Translations under genes and position numbers: made by a program
Notes under the pieces: model-generated
Database searches by the model: none
What the model saw: only the letters and a program-made list of their open reading frames with translations
Told to the model about the DNA's origin: nothing
Shown here: one piece after another, positions 1 through 8,197 of the stretch
Numbering within the stretch: the first letter of the stretch is position 1
How the letters are laid out: each line of letters starts with the position of its first letter
Source: Chloroflexota bacterium
GTDB lineage: Bacteria; Chloroflexota; Anaerolineae; Anaerolineales; Villigracilaceae
Assembly: GCA_024224815.1 (NCBI GenBank)
Contig: JAAENC010000486.1
Coordinates: forward strand, 1-64,000
Reading direction: 5' to 3'
DNA length: 64,000 nt

Positions 1-1
1 T

Positions 2-241
2 CCCGGGATTGTTAAATCACAGTTCGAAGGTGATCGTGGCAATATCTCTGCTGGTTGGGTTTATGTAGATGGTATGTGGGTTATCGAGCTTGGCCGTGCG
101 CTTGATACCGGTTCCGAATTCGATGTTCAATATACTGACTTGGCTGCTGAATATAACTTTGGTGTTGCCATCTTTGACAACGCTCAAGTTCGTCACGCTT
201 TCCAGACTGGTGTAAACACCCTGATCTTCGAATCAAAATAA
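2..241 (+). CDS. C-terminal end of an ethylbenzene-dehydrogenase-like haem-binding domain protein (partial)
   Basis: Only the last 79 residues are in the window; the gene starts upstream of base 1. The readable frame begins at base 2 and ends with TAA at 239-241. The tail contains W-x-I-E-L-G-R-A-L followed by a YNFGVAIFDN stretch and a late His (RHAF). That order resembles the EB_dh family (cytochrome-like haem b domains found in DMSO-reductase-family gamma subunits and related exported electron-transfer proteins). If that is right, the product binds haem and takes part in extracytoplasmic electron transfer. The signal peptide and any other domains would lie outside the window. A strong terminator follows immediately, so this is the last gene of its transcript. 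The family call is from recognition of a short tail and is moderately uncertain. Confidence 0.5.
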   Translation, partial: PGIVKSQFEGDRGNISAGWVYVDGMWVIELGRALDTGSEFDVQYTDLAAEYNFGVAIFDNAQVRHAFQTGVNTLIFESK

Positions 242-263
242 GCACTATAAATCTCTAAAAGAA

Positions 264-296
264 GGGAACCGCAATTGCGGTTCCCTTTTCGTTTTA
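264..296 (+). terminator. Rho-independent terminator after the EB_dh-like gene
   Basis: A perfect 11+11 inverted repeat at 264-285 (GGGAACCGCAA / TTGCGGTTCCC) is followed by a T-rich run (TTTTCGTTTT). It lies 22 bases after the stop codon at 241 and separates that gene from the histidine kinase. Confidence 0.9.
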
Positions 297-324
297 ATAG
301 TTAAATCTGCTAAAATAGCTTCTT

Positions 325-1710
325 ATGTCTATCAACTTTCTTCGAGAATTTTTCTTTCTGAACCGCTCTATCGTCTTATTCATCTATGGTCAGGTTTTTT
401 TCATACTTGGTCTTTCTATTTTTCTGCAATCTCTTCGTTATAGTCGGTTAAGGCTGGCTCGTCATTTGCGCTGGATGGCGGCCTTTGGCGTTTTACATGG
501 TTTTCACGAATGGGGGATGGTTTTCATTCCTATACAAGAAGCATATATGACAGAGAAAGCCATTGATATCTTGAATATATTGCATACTTTATTGCTTTCT
601 CTTTCTTTTCTGTGCTTATTGAAATTCGGACTTGAGATGCTCCAAGCGAATCGCTATATCAGTTTTAGCATATTCATCTTGCCCACTATCTGGACAGGCA
701 TTTTTATTTACGCGCTTGTAAATTATCCAGAAACTTCTGAGTGGGTAAATCTTTCCTCTGTTTGGAGCCGTTATCTTTTAGGCGGGCCGGGAGCCCTTGC
801 TGCCTCTTTGGGGCTATATCAATTCACACACGAGGTCAAATCAATTGGCAATCAGCGTAGCTTCCGGATGTTGCAAGTCGCAGGGGTTTCCCTTTTAGCT
901 TATGCAATTCTTGGTGGGTTGATCGTGCCGGATGAACCTTTTTTTCCTGCGAATATTCTAAATTACACTTTGATCGAATCTTTTTTGGGGATTCCTGTTC
1001 AGGTTTATCGTTCACTGGTTGGCGTTGTTCTGGCTTATAGCATGATCCGTGCAATGGAAATTTTTGAGCATGAAGTAGATCAAATGATTGAGCAGATGGA
1101 AATCTCTACTATTCAAAGCGTAGAAAGAGATCGTATTGGGCAAGAAATTCATGATGGTGTTTTACAGTCGATCTACTCTGCAAGTTTGATCACCGGATCA
1201 CTGACAAGTCTTACCGGCGGAGATGATCCAGTGCTCTCTGACCGTATCCAGCAGGTAAAGGAAGTGCTAAATCAGGCTATTGTTGAGTTACGTGGATATA
1301 TGGTTTCCTTACGTATCCCCAAATCTAAAAGCACGTTGAAAAATGAACTTACTAAATTAATAAACCAACCCCGCTTTGCGGGTTTACTTAAGATCGCTCT
1401 CGATGTCCCTAATACAGATAGATTATCGCCTTCTCAGACCAGTCATATATTCCGTATTGTGCAGGAAGGATTATCAAATATCATTCGTCATGCACAAGCA
1501 GAAAATGTGCAGATCATTTTTAAGACAGAGAAGCAAAGTTCCATACTCTCGATCAATGATGATGGGGTCGGTTTCGATCTGGATAATAGCCATCGGGGTT
1601 TTGGGCTACAGACAGTCTATGATCATGCTCAATTACTAGGTGGTGAACTTTCCATTGATTCGAAGCATAATCAAGGTACCATCATTAGAGTTCAATTTAA
1701 AGAGAAATAA
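325..1710 (+). CDS. Membrane-anchored sensor histidine kinase, NarL/HisKA_3 class
   Basis: Sensor kinase of a two-component system; it autophosphorylates on His and passes the phosphate to the adjacent response regulator. Residues about 10-250 form a string of hydrophobic helices (roughly seven) with no recognisable extracytoplasmic sensor domain, so the membrane part itself probably senses. HisKA_3 is marked by ERDRIGQEIHDGVLQ with phospho-acceptor H276. The HATPase_c domain follows, with an N box (RIVQEGLSNIIRHA), a DDGVGFD G1 box and GFGLQTV. The length of 461 residues is normal. The start at 325 has no Shine-Dalgarno; a TAAAAT lies at 311-316, so the mRNA may be leaderless. The stop lies two bases before the regulator's ATG, so the two genes form one operon. 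The stimulus is unknown. Confidence 0.92.
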   Translation: MSINFLREFFFLNRSIVLFIYGQVFFILGLSIFLQSLRYSRLRLARHLRWMAAFGVLHGFHEWGMVFIPIQEAYMTEKAIDILNILHTLLLSLSFLCLLKFGLEMLQANRYISFSIFILPTIWTGIFIYALVNYPETSEWVNLSSVWSRYLLGGPGALAASLGLYQFTHEVKSIGNQRSFRMLQVAGVSLLAYAILGGLIVPDEPFFPANILNYTLIESFLGIPVQVYRSLVGVVLAYSMIRAMEIFEHEVDQMIEQMEISTIQSVERDRIGQEIHDGVLQSIYSASLITGSLTSLTGGDDPVLSDRIQQVKEVLNQAIVELRGYMVSLRIPKSKSTLKNELTKLINQPRFAGLLKIALDVPNTDRLSPSQTSHIFRIVQEGLSNIIRHAQAENVQIIFKTEKQSSILSINDDGVGFDLDNSHRGFGLQTVYDHAQLLGGELSIDSKHNQGTIIRVQFKEK

Positions 1711-1712
1711 AA

Positions 1713-2360
1713 ATGACAAAATTAAAAGTACTCCTTGTTGATGACCATGAAGTTGTTCGTAAAGGCCTGAAATATGTTCTCGATGACCTCGAGGACTTCG
1801 CTTTTATTGGAGAAGCGAGCAGTGCCAAAGCGGCAATTCATATGACAGATGAATTGAACCCGGATATTGTTATTTTAGATATTCGCATGCCAGGTGGCAG
1901 CGGTTTAGATGCTTGCAGAACTATTCATGAAAAAAAACCGAATATCAGCATTATCATTCTTACATCTTATGGAGATGATGAGTTAATTGCAGAGGCTATT
2001 CAGGCAGGGGCAGTTGGGTATATATTAAAAGATGGGAGCACAGATGAACTCGTCCGTGCGCTAACGGCCATAAAAAACGGTGAAGCTGCTTTAGACCCAG
2101 CGATCACGCGTAAAGTATTGGGGATGATGCAGAGAAAACCGGCACAGGGGCATCCATTTGCCAATCTTAGTGAGCGTGAAATGGAAGTCCTTCATCTAAT
2201 TTCAGAAGGGAAAACAAATGCTGTCATTGCAGAGACTTTAATTTTGAGTGAAAAAACAATTCGTAATTATATTAGTGCCATTTTTCTAAAATTAAATCTC
2301 AACAACCGTGTAGAAGCCGCTATCTTCGCAGTTCATAATCGTATTCAGGACTATCTTTAA
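1713..2360 (+). CDS. NarL/FixJ-family response regulator
   Basis: Receiver domain (about 1-120) with the acidic pair D10/D11 and phospho-acceptor D56 (ILDIRMPGG). A LuxR-type helix-turn-helix at about 150-210 begins LSEREMEVLHLISEG and has a typical recognition helix region (LSEKTIRNYISAIFLKL). It is a DNA-binding transcription factor activated by the kinase encoded immediately upstream; the two-base gap implies translational coupling. At 215 residues it is the normal length for the family. No target operon can be assigned: the next item downstream is a gene remnant, then an unrelated PLP enzyme. Confidence 0.95.
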   Translation: MTKLKVLLVDDHEVVRKGLKYVLDDLEDFAFIGEASSAKAAIHMTDELNPDIVILDIRMPGGSGLDACRTIHEKKPNISIIILTSYGDDELIAEAIQAGAVGYILKDGSTDELVRALTAIKNGEAALDPAITRKVLGMMQRKPAQGHPFANLSEREMEVLHLISEGKTNAVIAETLILSEKTIRNYISAIFLKLNLNNRVEAAIFAVHNRIQDYL

Positions 2361-2415
2361 TTTTAACGAGATATTTTTCTCGGCAGAAAATGTTTTTTAG
2401 GGGGAAGCAAGCTAA

Positions 2416-2739
2416 AAACAAGCGTGTTTCGGCTTTGCGGCTTTTGATGCGATCAGCGGAGAAAATTTCAAACGCTCATTCCAATCCCTGAACAAGGGCG
2501 GCATGCTTGTCCCTTATGGTTTTTATGATAATGCGATGGGAAAAGGAGGGAGCGTTCCGATAGATTTCATGAAAATCATGCTCTGGAATATCCTGCCGAA
2601 CGGGAAAAACGCATCTTTCTACTCGATTGGCGATTTACGGAAGAAAAACCCCGAATGGTTTAAAGAAGACCTGGCCGCTCTTTTCGACTTGCTTAGAGCC
2701 GGCAAAATCAAACCCACTATCGAGCGCCTAATGAAATAA
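2416..2739 (+). pseudogene. Remnant of a zinc-type alcohol dehydrogenase / quinone oxidoreductase (MDR superfamily)
   Basis: An open frame from 2416 to TAA at 2737-2739 reads FDAISGENFKRSF ... GGMLVPYGFYDNAMGKGG ... SFYSIGDLRKKNPEWFKEDL ... GKIKPTI. This is the C-terminal third of medium-chain dehydrogenase/quinone reductase proteins. The N-terminal catalytic domain and the Rossmann glycine motif are missing, a stop (2413-2415) precedes the homology, and the extreme C-terminus is also cut short. An internal ATG at 2503 would give a 78-residue product, but it would lack any complete domain. I read it as a decayed gene. No promoter or ribosome binding site was recognised in front of it. Confidence 0.75.
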
Positions 2740-2763
2740 CGAACGTTCTCTATGCACCCAAAA

Positions 2764-2807
2764 GATTCTCCCTGTGCTACTCTCAGCACAGGGAGAATTC
2801 TGTTTTT
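2764..2807 (+). terminator. Rho-independent terminator
   Basis: A 15-bp stem (2764-2778 with 2785-2799, one G-T pair) with a six-base loop, containing TCTCCCTGTGCT / AGCACAGGGAGA, is followed by a run of T at 2803-2807. It lies 25 bases after the dehydrogenase remnant and insulates the PLP-enzyme gene. Confidence 0.85.
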
Positions 2808-2921
2808 AGAGTGAGTTCTAACTCAAAAAAGAAAGCAAACTACTTGCATTATAATTTTGCCCTACTTTGCAATTTATTTACTCACTCCCTTCCCCCCCCT
2901 TTTCTATAGGAGCTAAATCAA

Positions 2922-4154
2922 ATGACAAAATCAAAGCATCAAAAATTTGCAACAGCCGCCATTCATGCTGGCGAGATCCACGATGCGCAAGGAACACATA
3001 TTGCGCCTATTTATCAAACATCTACCTTCACATTTAAAGATATGGCAGCCGTAGAAGCCTATAGTGATGGCGCAGAAAATAGCTATATTTACAGTCGGGG
3101 CAGTCACCCTAATCGAGCGGCACTGGCTGAAAAACTGGCAACTCTTGAAGGCTATCAACTCATTCAGGATGCGAAAGCAGCAGGAAATAATGAGCCAGTC
3201 GTTGCCGCCGAGATATTTGGTACCGGCATGGCCGCCATCAGCGCGGCTTTATTGGGCACGGCGCAGGCAGGAGATCATGTCATTGCACAGGATGTACTCT
3301 ATGGTTCAACCGACCATTTTGTTAAAGAGTTAATGCCCCAATATGGAATCACGACTTCACGAGCCAAAGACTTAACTCCCGAAGTACTGGAAGAAGCCTT
3401 TGCAGAACATCCAAACACAAAATGCGTCTTTCTCGAATCCCCAGCAAACCCAACAATGATTTTGGTAGATATTGCCGCAGTTGTCGAAATCGCACATGCT
3501 CACAACGCCAAAGTTATCGTAGACAATACCTTTGCCACGCCGATCTTGCAACGCCCACTGGAATTAGGCGCAGATGTGGTCGTTCATAGCACAACCAAAT
3601 ATATTAATGGACACGGAACCCTCCTTGGTGGAGCCGTGATCAGCTCCGATATTCAACTTCTTGAAGAGAAAATTGGACCCCTGATCCGCTTTTTTGGCAG
3701 TGTGCCCAGCCCCTTCGATTGCTGGCTCACAAACTTGGGGTTAAAAACCCTCCCATTAAGAATGCAGCAGCATAATATTAACGGGATGCAAGTCGCACAA
3801 TTTCTTGAAGCACACAAAAGCATAAATTTTGTAAATTATCCTGGCTTGGAATCTTTTCCCCAACACGAATTAGCCAAAAGTCAGATGGATGGCTTTGGTG
3901 GCATGATTGCTTTTGAAGTCGCAGGTGGTTATGAAGGGGCAAGCAAATTTCTGGATCGCCTGAAACTTTGCTCGCTGGCAGTTAGCCTCGGCAATGTAGA
4001 TACCCTAATCGAACACCCCGCATCCATGACGCACGGTGATATCGAGCCAGAAATCCGTGCGCAAACGGGCATTAGCGATGGCCTAATTCGGTTATCTGTA
4101 GGGCTAGAATCAGCCGAAGATATTATTGCCGATCTGGATCAGGCTTTAGGGTAG
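2922..4154 (+). CDS. PLP-dependent trans-sulfuration enzyme (cystathionine gamma-synthase / O-acetylhomoserine sulfhydrylase type)
   Basis: Cys/Met-metabolism PLP enzyme family. It opens with FATAAIHAGE and IAPIYQTSTFTF, has the YIYSRGSHPNRAALAEKLATLE signature, and the PLP Schiff-base lysine K226 in HSTTKYINGHGTLLGG. The C-terminal RLSVGLESAEDIIADLDQAL is also family-typical. Members make cystathionine or homocysteine from activated homoserine, or run gamma-lyase reactions, in cytoplasmic methionine metabolism. Sequence by eye does not separate the synthase, sulfhydrylase and lyase subclasses. At 410 residues the length is normal. A 21-residue insert after the first helix pair (QDAKAAGNNEPVVAAE region) is slightly unusual. 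A pyrimidine-rich stretch and AGGAG (2907-2911) precede the ATG. It is a single-gene unit between two terminators. Confidence 0.88.
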   Translation: MTKSKHQKFATAAIHAGEIHDAQGTHIAPIYQTSTFTFKDMAAVEAYSDGAENSYIYSRGSHPNRAALAEKLATLEGYQLIQDAKAAGNNEPVVAAEIFGTGMAAISAALLGTAQAGDHVIAQDVLYGSTDHFVKELMPQYGITTSRAKDLTPEVLEEAFAEHPNTKCVFLESPANPTMILVDIAAVVEIAHAHNAKVIVDNTFATPILQRPLELGADVVVHSTTKYINGHGTLLGGAVISSDIQLLEEKIGPLIRFFGSVPSPFDCWLTNLGLKTLPLRMQQHNINGMQVAQFLEAHKSINFVNYPGLESFPQHELAKSQMDGFGGMIAFEVAGGYEGASKFLDRLKLCSLAVSLGNVDTLIEHPASMTHGDIEPEIRAQTGISDGLIRLSVGLESAEDIIADLDQALG

Positions 4155-4245
4155 CTCATAAAAAAGAGTTACCCTTGCAAATCGCTATTGAATTTGCCCA
4201 AGAGTTGAATGTGCAATGGGCACAAGGGCATTTTTCAGCATTCTC

Positions 4246-4290
4246 AAAGCCTCCGAAGGCGTGACCATTGGAGGCTTTGCTATTTTCTCT
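4246..4290 (+). terminator. Probable terminator after the PLP enzyme
   Basis: Nine-base inverted repeat AAAGCCTCC (4246-4254) / GGAGGCTTT (4270-4278) with a 15-base loop, then GCTATTTTCTCT. The T-rich tail is imperfect, so confidence is moderate. Confidence 0.55.
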
Positions 4291-4297
4291 CCTGCGT

Positions 4298-4303
4298 TAT
4301 AAT
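4298..4303 (+). promoter_or_regulatory. -10 box close to the GT4 start codon
   Basis: TATAAT at 4298-4303 ends 11 bases before the ATG at 4315, and there is no Shine-Dalgarno in between. Transcription from this box would start at or within a few bases of the start codon. No good -35 box is visible (TTTGCT at 4276-4281, 16-bp spacing, is the nearest). Confidence 0.45.
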
Positions 4304-4314
4304 TCAGCCCGCTT

Positions 4315-5472
4315 ATGAAGATACTAACCGTCCTTACCTATTACCGCCCCCACACATCCGGGCTAACCATTTACGCCGAAAGACTGGCAAAAGCGCTCGT
4401 TAAACGCGGCCACGAAGTGACCGTGATGACCACGCAATTTGAAGATGATCTGCCGCGTGAAGAGATGATGGATGGCGTGCGCGTGGTGCGTGTCCCCGTC
4501 GCTTTTCGAATTAGTAAAGGCGTCATCGCTCCTACTTTTGGCTTGGTTGCCACCAAATTAGTTTGGGAACACGACGTAGTCCAGTTACACCTCCCCCAAT
4601 TTGACGCACCGGGCGTTGCCTTCCGCGGACGTCTTTTCGGTAAACCCTCTGTTTTGACCTATCACTGTGACCTGAATCTCCCCACAGGCTTTTTCAACAA
4701 GATCGTTAACTCGGTCGTTCATTTCCAGAATAATATGGCGGGGATCTTGGCAAATCGTATCGTGACTTACACCCAGGATTACGCCGACCACTCCCCCTAT
4801 CTTTCTCGTTACCAAAAGAAATTACGCACTTTCTTGCCGCCTGTTGAGTTGCCAAACCCTGGAGATGATGCCATTTCAGATTTCGCGAAAGAGCATAAAA
4901 TCGCTGAACGAAATCCAGTCATCGGGATGGCGACTCGTTTTGCCGCCGAAAAAGGTGTTGGCATTCTGCTCGATGCCATGCCCGCTATTCTCGAAAAACA
5001 CCCCAATGCCCAAGTTCTCTTTGCCGGGCAATATAAAGATGTTTTCAGCGAACAAGAGTACGCCGACCGTCTGATGCCGCGTATTAAAGAATACGAAAAA
5101 AGCGGCCATTGGGCTTTCCTCGGCATTCTCAATCCAACAGAAATGGCAGCTTTTTATCCCGCCCTTGATGCATTGGTCGTTCCTTCTCTGAACGCAACAG
5201 AAGCCTTTGGCCTCGTCCAGATCGAAGCGATGCTTAATAATGTTCCCTGCGTGGCATCGGCATTGCCCGGCGTGCGCCAACCTGTATTAATGCATGATAT
5301 GGGCGAAGTTGCTGCTATTGGCAGCTCCAGCGAACTCGCTGATGGCCTACTCAAAATCTTTGCTGATAAAGAAAAATATCGCTGTGATACGGCTGCCCTC
5401 GCGCAGACTTATAATCCTGACAGCGTGGCGGAAACTTACGAAAAGATGTTTGATGAACTCAGAAATGAGTAA
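4315..5472 (+). CDS. Glycosyltransferase family 4 (GT-B fold)
   Basis: Cytoplasmic or membrane-associated sugar transferase that moves a hexose from a nucleotide-sugar to a lipid or glycan acceptor. The N-terminal Rossmann half begins MKILTVLTYYRPHTSGLTIY, with a glycine loop and AERLAKALVKRGHEVTVMTT. The C-terminal half carries the donor-site EX7E motif E296-x7-E304 (EAFGLVQIE) and GLVQIEAMLNNVPCVAS. Length of 385 residues is typical. It opens a plus-strand block with two methyltransferases and two GT-C proteins, which suggests assembly of a cell-surface glycan or of lipid-linked donors. The acceptor and donor cannot be named from sequence. No Shine-Dalgarno is visible before the ATG. Confidence 0.92.
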   Translation: MKILTVLTYYRPHTSGLTIYAERLAKALVKRGHEVTVMTTQFEDDLPREEMMDGVRVVRVPVAFRISKGVIAPTFGLVATKLVWEHDVVQLHLPQFDAPGVAFRGRLFGKPSVLTYHCDLNLPTGFFNKIVNSVVHFQNNMAGILANRIVTYTQDYADHSPYLSRYQKKLRTFLPPVELPNPGDDAISDFAKEHKIAERNPVIGMATRFAAEKGVGILLDAMPAILEKHPNAQVLFAGQYKDVFSEQEYADRLMPRIKEYEKSGHWAFLGILNPTEMAAFYPALDALVVPSLNATEAFGLVQIEAMLNNVPCVASALPGVRQPVLMHDMGEVAAIGSSSELADGLLKIFADKEKYRCDTAALAQTYNPDSVAETYEKMFDELRNE

Positions 5473-5537
5473 TTAGGGATCAGGAAATAGTGACGAGTGA
5501 AATATGAAAACGTGATACCTAAACACTTGATACATAC

Positions 5538-6323
5538 ATGACAGAAAAAGACTTTTTATTCTCCCATCTCCGCGACCTGCCTTATTTCCGCGCGCTCGTG
5601 CGTGGGGTGGAATCGGAATATTACCAAGATTTAGACCTTCCCTCCCCGACTCTTGATGTGGGCTGTGGTGATGGTCATTTTGCCCAACTGACTTTTGACC
5701 GCAAACTCGATGTCGGCCTTGACCCATGGCATGGCCCCATCCACGAAGCGGGAACGCGAAATGTTTACGATCTGCTCATCGAAGGAGATGCTGCACAGAG
5801 TCCCTTCCCGGATGGGCATTTTGCTTCCGGGCTGAGTAATTCAGTGCTGGAGCATATCCCCCACATCGATGCTGTTTTAACGGAAACAGGCCGAACGTTA
5901 AGAGCGGGCGCGCCTTTTGTCTTCTGTGTCCCCAACGAACGCTATTTATCTGAACTCGATATTCCGCGACGACTCCGACAGATCGGTCTTAAAAAAATGG
6001 CAGATTTGTACACCGAATGGTTCAGGTTTATTTCGCGCGTGGAGCATGCAGATGGTCCAGAAATCTGGGAAAAGCGCCTAAACGAAGCCGGTTTTGAGCT
6101 GGTGCGCTGGTGGCATTATTTTTCGCCAGCGGCGATGCGTGTGCTAGAATGGGGACATTATTTTGGCCTGCCCTCGCTGATCGTACACGTTATTACGCGC
6201 AAATGGCTGCTCGCCCCCACCCGCTGGAATTTGAAATTCACCGAGAAATTTGTGCGTAAATATGCCTCTGCCGAGCCGGTGGATGACGGCACTTTTAGCT
6301 TTTATATTGCCCGCAAAAGATGA
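5538..6323 (+). CDS. Class I SAM-dependent methyltransferase
   Basis: Rossmann-fold methyltransferase of the UbiE/Methyltransf_11 type. Motif I is TLDVGCGDGHFAQL at about residues 38-51, an acidic end of beta-2 follows (VGLDPW), and LSNSVLEHIPHIDAVL with LRAGAPFVFCVPN make the post-motif strands. The C-terminal 80 residues are specific to this protein and contain hydrophobic stretches that could bind membrane or lipid. Placed 65 bases after the GT4 gene and 42 before a second methyltransferase, it probably modifies a glycan or lipid intermediate of the same pathway, but no substrate is shown by the sequence. The start at 5538 has no clear Shine-Dalgarno. Confidence 0.88.
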   Translation: MTEKDFLFSHLRDLPYFRALVRGVESEYYQDLDLPSPTLDVGCGDGHFAQLTFDRKLDVGLDPWHGPIHEAGTRNVYDLLIEGDAAQSPFPDGHFASGLSNSVLEHIPHIDAVLTETGRTLRAGAPFVFCVPNERYLSELDIPRRLRQIGLKKMADLYTEWFRFISRVEHADGPEIWEKRLNEAGFELVRWWHYFSPAAMRVLEWGHYFGLPSLIVHVITRKWLLAPTRWNLKFTEKFVRKYASAEPVDDGTFSFYIARKR

Positions 6324-6325
6324 TC

Positions 6326-6352
6326 GTAAGGGCAGGGTCACCCCGCCCCTAC
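6326..6352 (+). repeat. GC-rich palindromic intergenic repeat, copy 1
   Basis: Imperfect inverted repeat GTAAGGGCAGGGT / ACCCCGCCCCTAC between two methyltransferase genes. It is the same family as the copies at 44550-44574 and 46590-46618. It could fold into an mRNA hairpin between cistrons, but there is no T-run. Confidence 0.65.
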
Positions 6353-6365
6353 TTCGTGTAAAAAA

Positions 6366-7091
6366 ATGACTCATAACGACTCTTTCGATAAAGATTACTT
6401 CTCTACAAATACCTACGAAAACACCTCTTTCGCCAAATACAGCATGTACTGGTGGTCGAATCGTTTTAACGCGATTTTAGCGCGCCGCTACGGGAAAGAA
6501 GGCACTCGACTGCTCGAAATTGGTTCGGGGATGGGGCATTTAATTGGCTCATTAGAGCCGCAATTTGAAACCCTCGCCCTCGACATCAATCATTGGGCCT
6601 TAGCGCAATCGCGTGCCGTTGCCCCAAATACGGGATTAAATGTCGGTTCTGCAGAAAATCTCCCCTTCGCGGATGCGAGCTTCGGCGTCGTCATCATCAA
6701 ACACGTCGTCGAACACCTCCGTGACCCGGAGCTTGCGATCTCCGAATTGGGCAGGATTCTCGCCCCCGGCGGGATACTGATCCTCGCCACCCCAAACCTG
6801 GATTCCCTCCTAAAACCCCTCAAAGGCGATGCCTGGATCGGCTACCAAGACCCGACTCATATCGCCCTAAAACCGCCTGTCGAATGGCTCAGTCTCATCG
6901 AAAAAGCGGAAATGAAACCCTGCAAAGTCTTCTCCGATGGCTTCTGGGATGTACCCTATATCCCCCTCATTCCACCAATGCTGCAAAAACTCGCTTTCGG
7001 CTCACTGGGCGGATTACAGGCGATTCTCGGAATCCCCTTCCTGCCGATGAAGTGGGGCGAGAGTATTTTAGTGATTGCGGAGAAGAAGTAA
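6366..7091 (+). CDS. Class I SAM-dependent methyltransferase
   Basis: Methyltransf_11/23-type enzyme of 241 residues. Motif I is RLLEIGSGMGHLIGSL at about 44-59, with ALDIN at the end of beta-2, then NLPFADASFGVVIIKHVVEHL and LAPGGILILATPN. The C-terminal region is hydrophobic (FGSLGGLQAILGIPFLPMKWG), so membrane or lipid contact is possible. It is co-oriented with the upstream methyltransferase, from which a palindromic repeat separates it. The surrounding glycosyltransferases suggest glycan or polyprenyl-lipid methylation; that is inference only. The start ATG is preceded by an A-rich stretch and no Shine-Dalgarno. Confidence 0.88.
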   Translation: MTHNDSFDKDYFSTNTYENTSFAKYSMYWWSNRFNAILARRYGKEGTRLLEIGSGMGHLIGSLEPQFETLALDINHWALAQSRAVAPNTGLNVGSAENLPFADASFGVVIIKHVVEHLRDPELAISELGRILAPGGILILATPNLDSLLKPLKGDAWIGYQDPTHIALKPPVEWLSLIEKAEMKPCKVFSDGFWDVPYIPLIPPMLQKLAFGSLGGLQAILGIPFLPMKWGESILVIAEKK

Positions 7092-7126
7092 GAAGTATTC
7101 AGTAATCAGTAAAGGGAAACTGAGTG

Positions 7127-7354
7127 ATGGAAGATTTCTTTGAATTTGTCATAACGATTATTTTCAAAATAATCGTTCAATTTATTTTTTGGGCATTACT
7201 CACTCCTGTATTCTTTTTCTTTGCAACCCCCGTTATTCTTCTCATTGCACTATTCCGAGAAGGCGATTATCAGGATAATATAAGACAATATCACATAAAA
7301 GCATTTTCTTTCTGGAAAGAGTGCATTATGTTTCTTCCTGATTTTCTCGAATAA
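7127..7354 (+). CDS. Small membrane protein of unknown function
   Basis: 75 residues. An AAAGGG ribosome-binding-like stretch at 7111-7116 precedes the ATG at 7127; a GTG at 7124 is an alternative start. Two hydrophobic segments (about 5-28 and 29-44, very Phe/Ile-rich) are followed by a charged tail. No family recognised. Its base composition is more AT-rich than the flanking glycosyltransferase genes, as is that of the next gene, so the pair may be a recent insertion into the surface-glycan block. Confidence 0.55.
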   Translation: MEDFFEFVITIIFKIIVQFIFWALLTPVFFFFATPVILLIALFREGDYQDNIRQYHIKAFSFWKECIMFLPDFLE

Positions 7355-7378
7355 ACTAAAACAAATATTTATGGTCTT

Positions 7379-8191
7379 ATGTCTGATATAAATAAATTTA
7401 TTAGTCTTGTTATCACTTTTATATTGTGGGTTGCCCTTTCCATAGTAGCAAATGTTGAAATGTGGTCTGTTATAGAGCTTGCTTATAGACGTAATTGGTC
7501 GTTTCCGCTGATATATTCGGCGGGTTATTTCGTTGCAGGTCTCATTAACGGCATTGGTCAGTGGGTTATCCTAAAAAAATATTTCAGTAGAGAAAATATT
7601 TTTCTTTGGATGCCATTAACAGCGATAGGACTACCTGTTGGTTATGCTTTTGGGTTTCTTTTTCCAGCTATTGTAGGGTCGCTACCCCACCATATTCCAA
7701 CTGATTGGATATGGATAATCGATGGAAGTATCGCAGGGGCTTTTGTAGGTGTACTTCAATGGCTCGTTATTAGAAATAAAGTGAATATTTCTTTTTTATG
7801 GATTCCGATATCTGCTATAGTCTGGGGAGTTAGTGCTAGTAATACGATAACAGGATATGTATATAGAATGCTTGTTTTACCGCTATCCAGTACTATTCCA
7901 AATGATAGGGTATGGTTAGTTATTTTAGGTGTCGCTGGAGTTATTTTAGGTGTAGGTCAATGGCTCATTAATAGAAAGAAAGTTAATATTTCTTTTTTAT
8001 GGATTCCAATATCTGTTTTAGCTTTGATAACACGATATGTATATAAAATACTTGATGTTGACAGAAATACAGCAATCGGCATTATTGTTGGCGTAATCAG
8101 TGGTATTGCTATAGTTTTGATGTTAGCCAATACAAAGGAAATATGGAACAAGAAAACTGAAGATAAAATCTCGCAGAAGTTTGAAAACTAA
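7379..8191 (+). CDS. Polytopic membrane protein with internal repeats, function unknown
   Basis: 270 residues with about eight hydrophobic helices. The sequence contains repeated units of the form G-x-x-Q-W-L-I/V-x-x-x-K-V-N-I-S-F-L-W-I-P-I-S, clearest near residues 125-150 and 193-215, with a weaker version near 58-80 (GIGQWVILKKYFS ... IFLWMPLTA). This internal duplication and the GQW signature are seen in a widespread class of uncharacterised membrane proteins. AT-rich compared with its neighbours. It begins with CTTATG and no Shine-Dalgarno. Located between the methyltransferases and the GT39-like gene, but nothing links it to them functionally. Confidence 0.7.
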   Translation: MSDINKFISLVITFILWVALSIVANVEMWSVIELAYRRNWSFPLIYSAGYFVAGLINGIGQWVILKKYFSRENIFLWMPLTAIGLPVGYAFGFLFPAIVGSLPHHIPTDWIWIIDGSIAGAFVGVLQWLVIRNKVNISFLWIPISAIVWGVSASNTITGYVYRMLVLPLSSTIPNDRVWLVILGVAGVILGVGQWLINRKKVNISFLWIPISVLALITRYVYKILDVDRNTAIGIIVGVISGIAIVLMLANTKEIWNKKTEDKISQKFEN

Positions 8192-8197
8192 AATCTT

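Noticed and set aside
2503-2739. A real 78-residue gene at 2503
   Set aside because: Homology to dehydrogenases continues upstream of the ATG without a start codon, and the product would lack a full domain.
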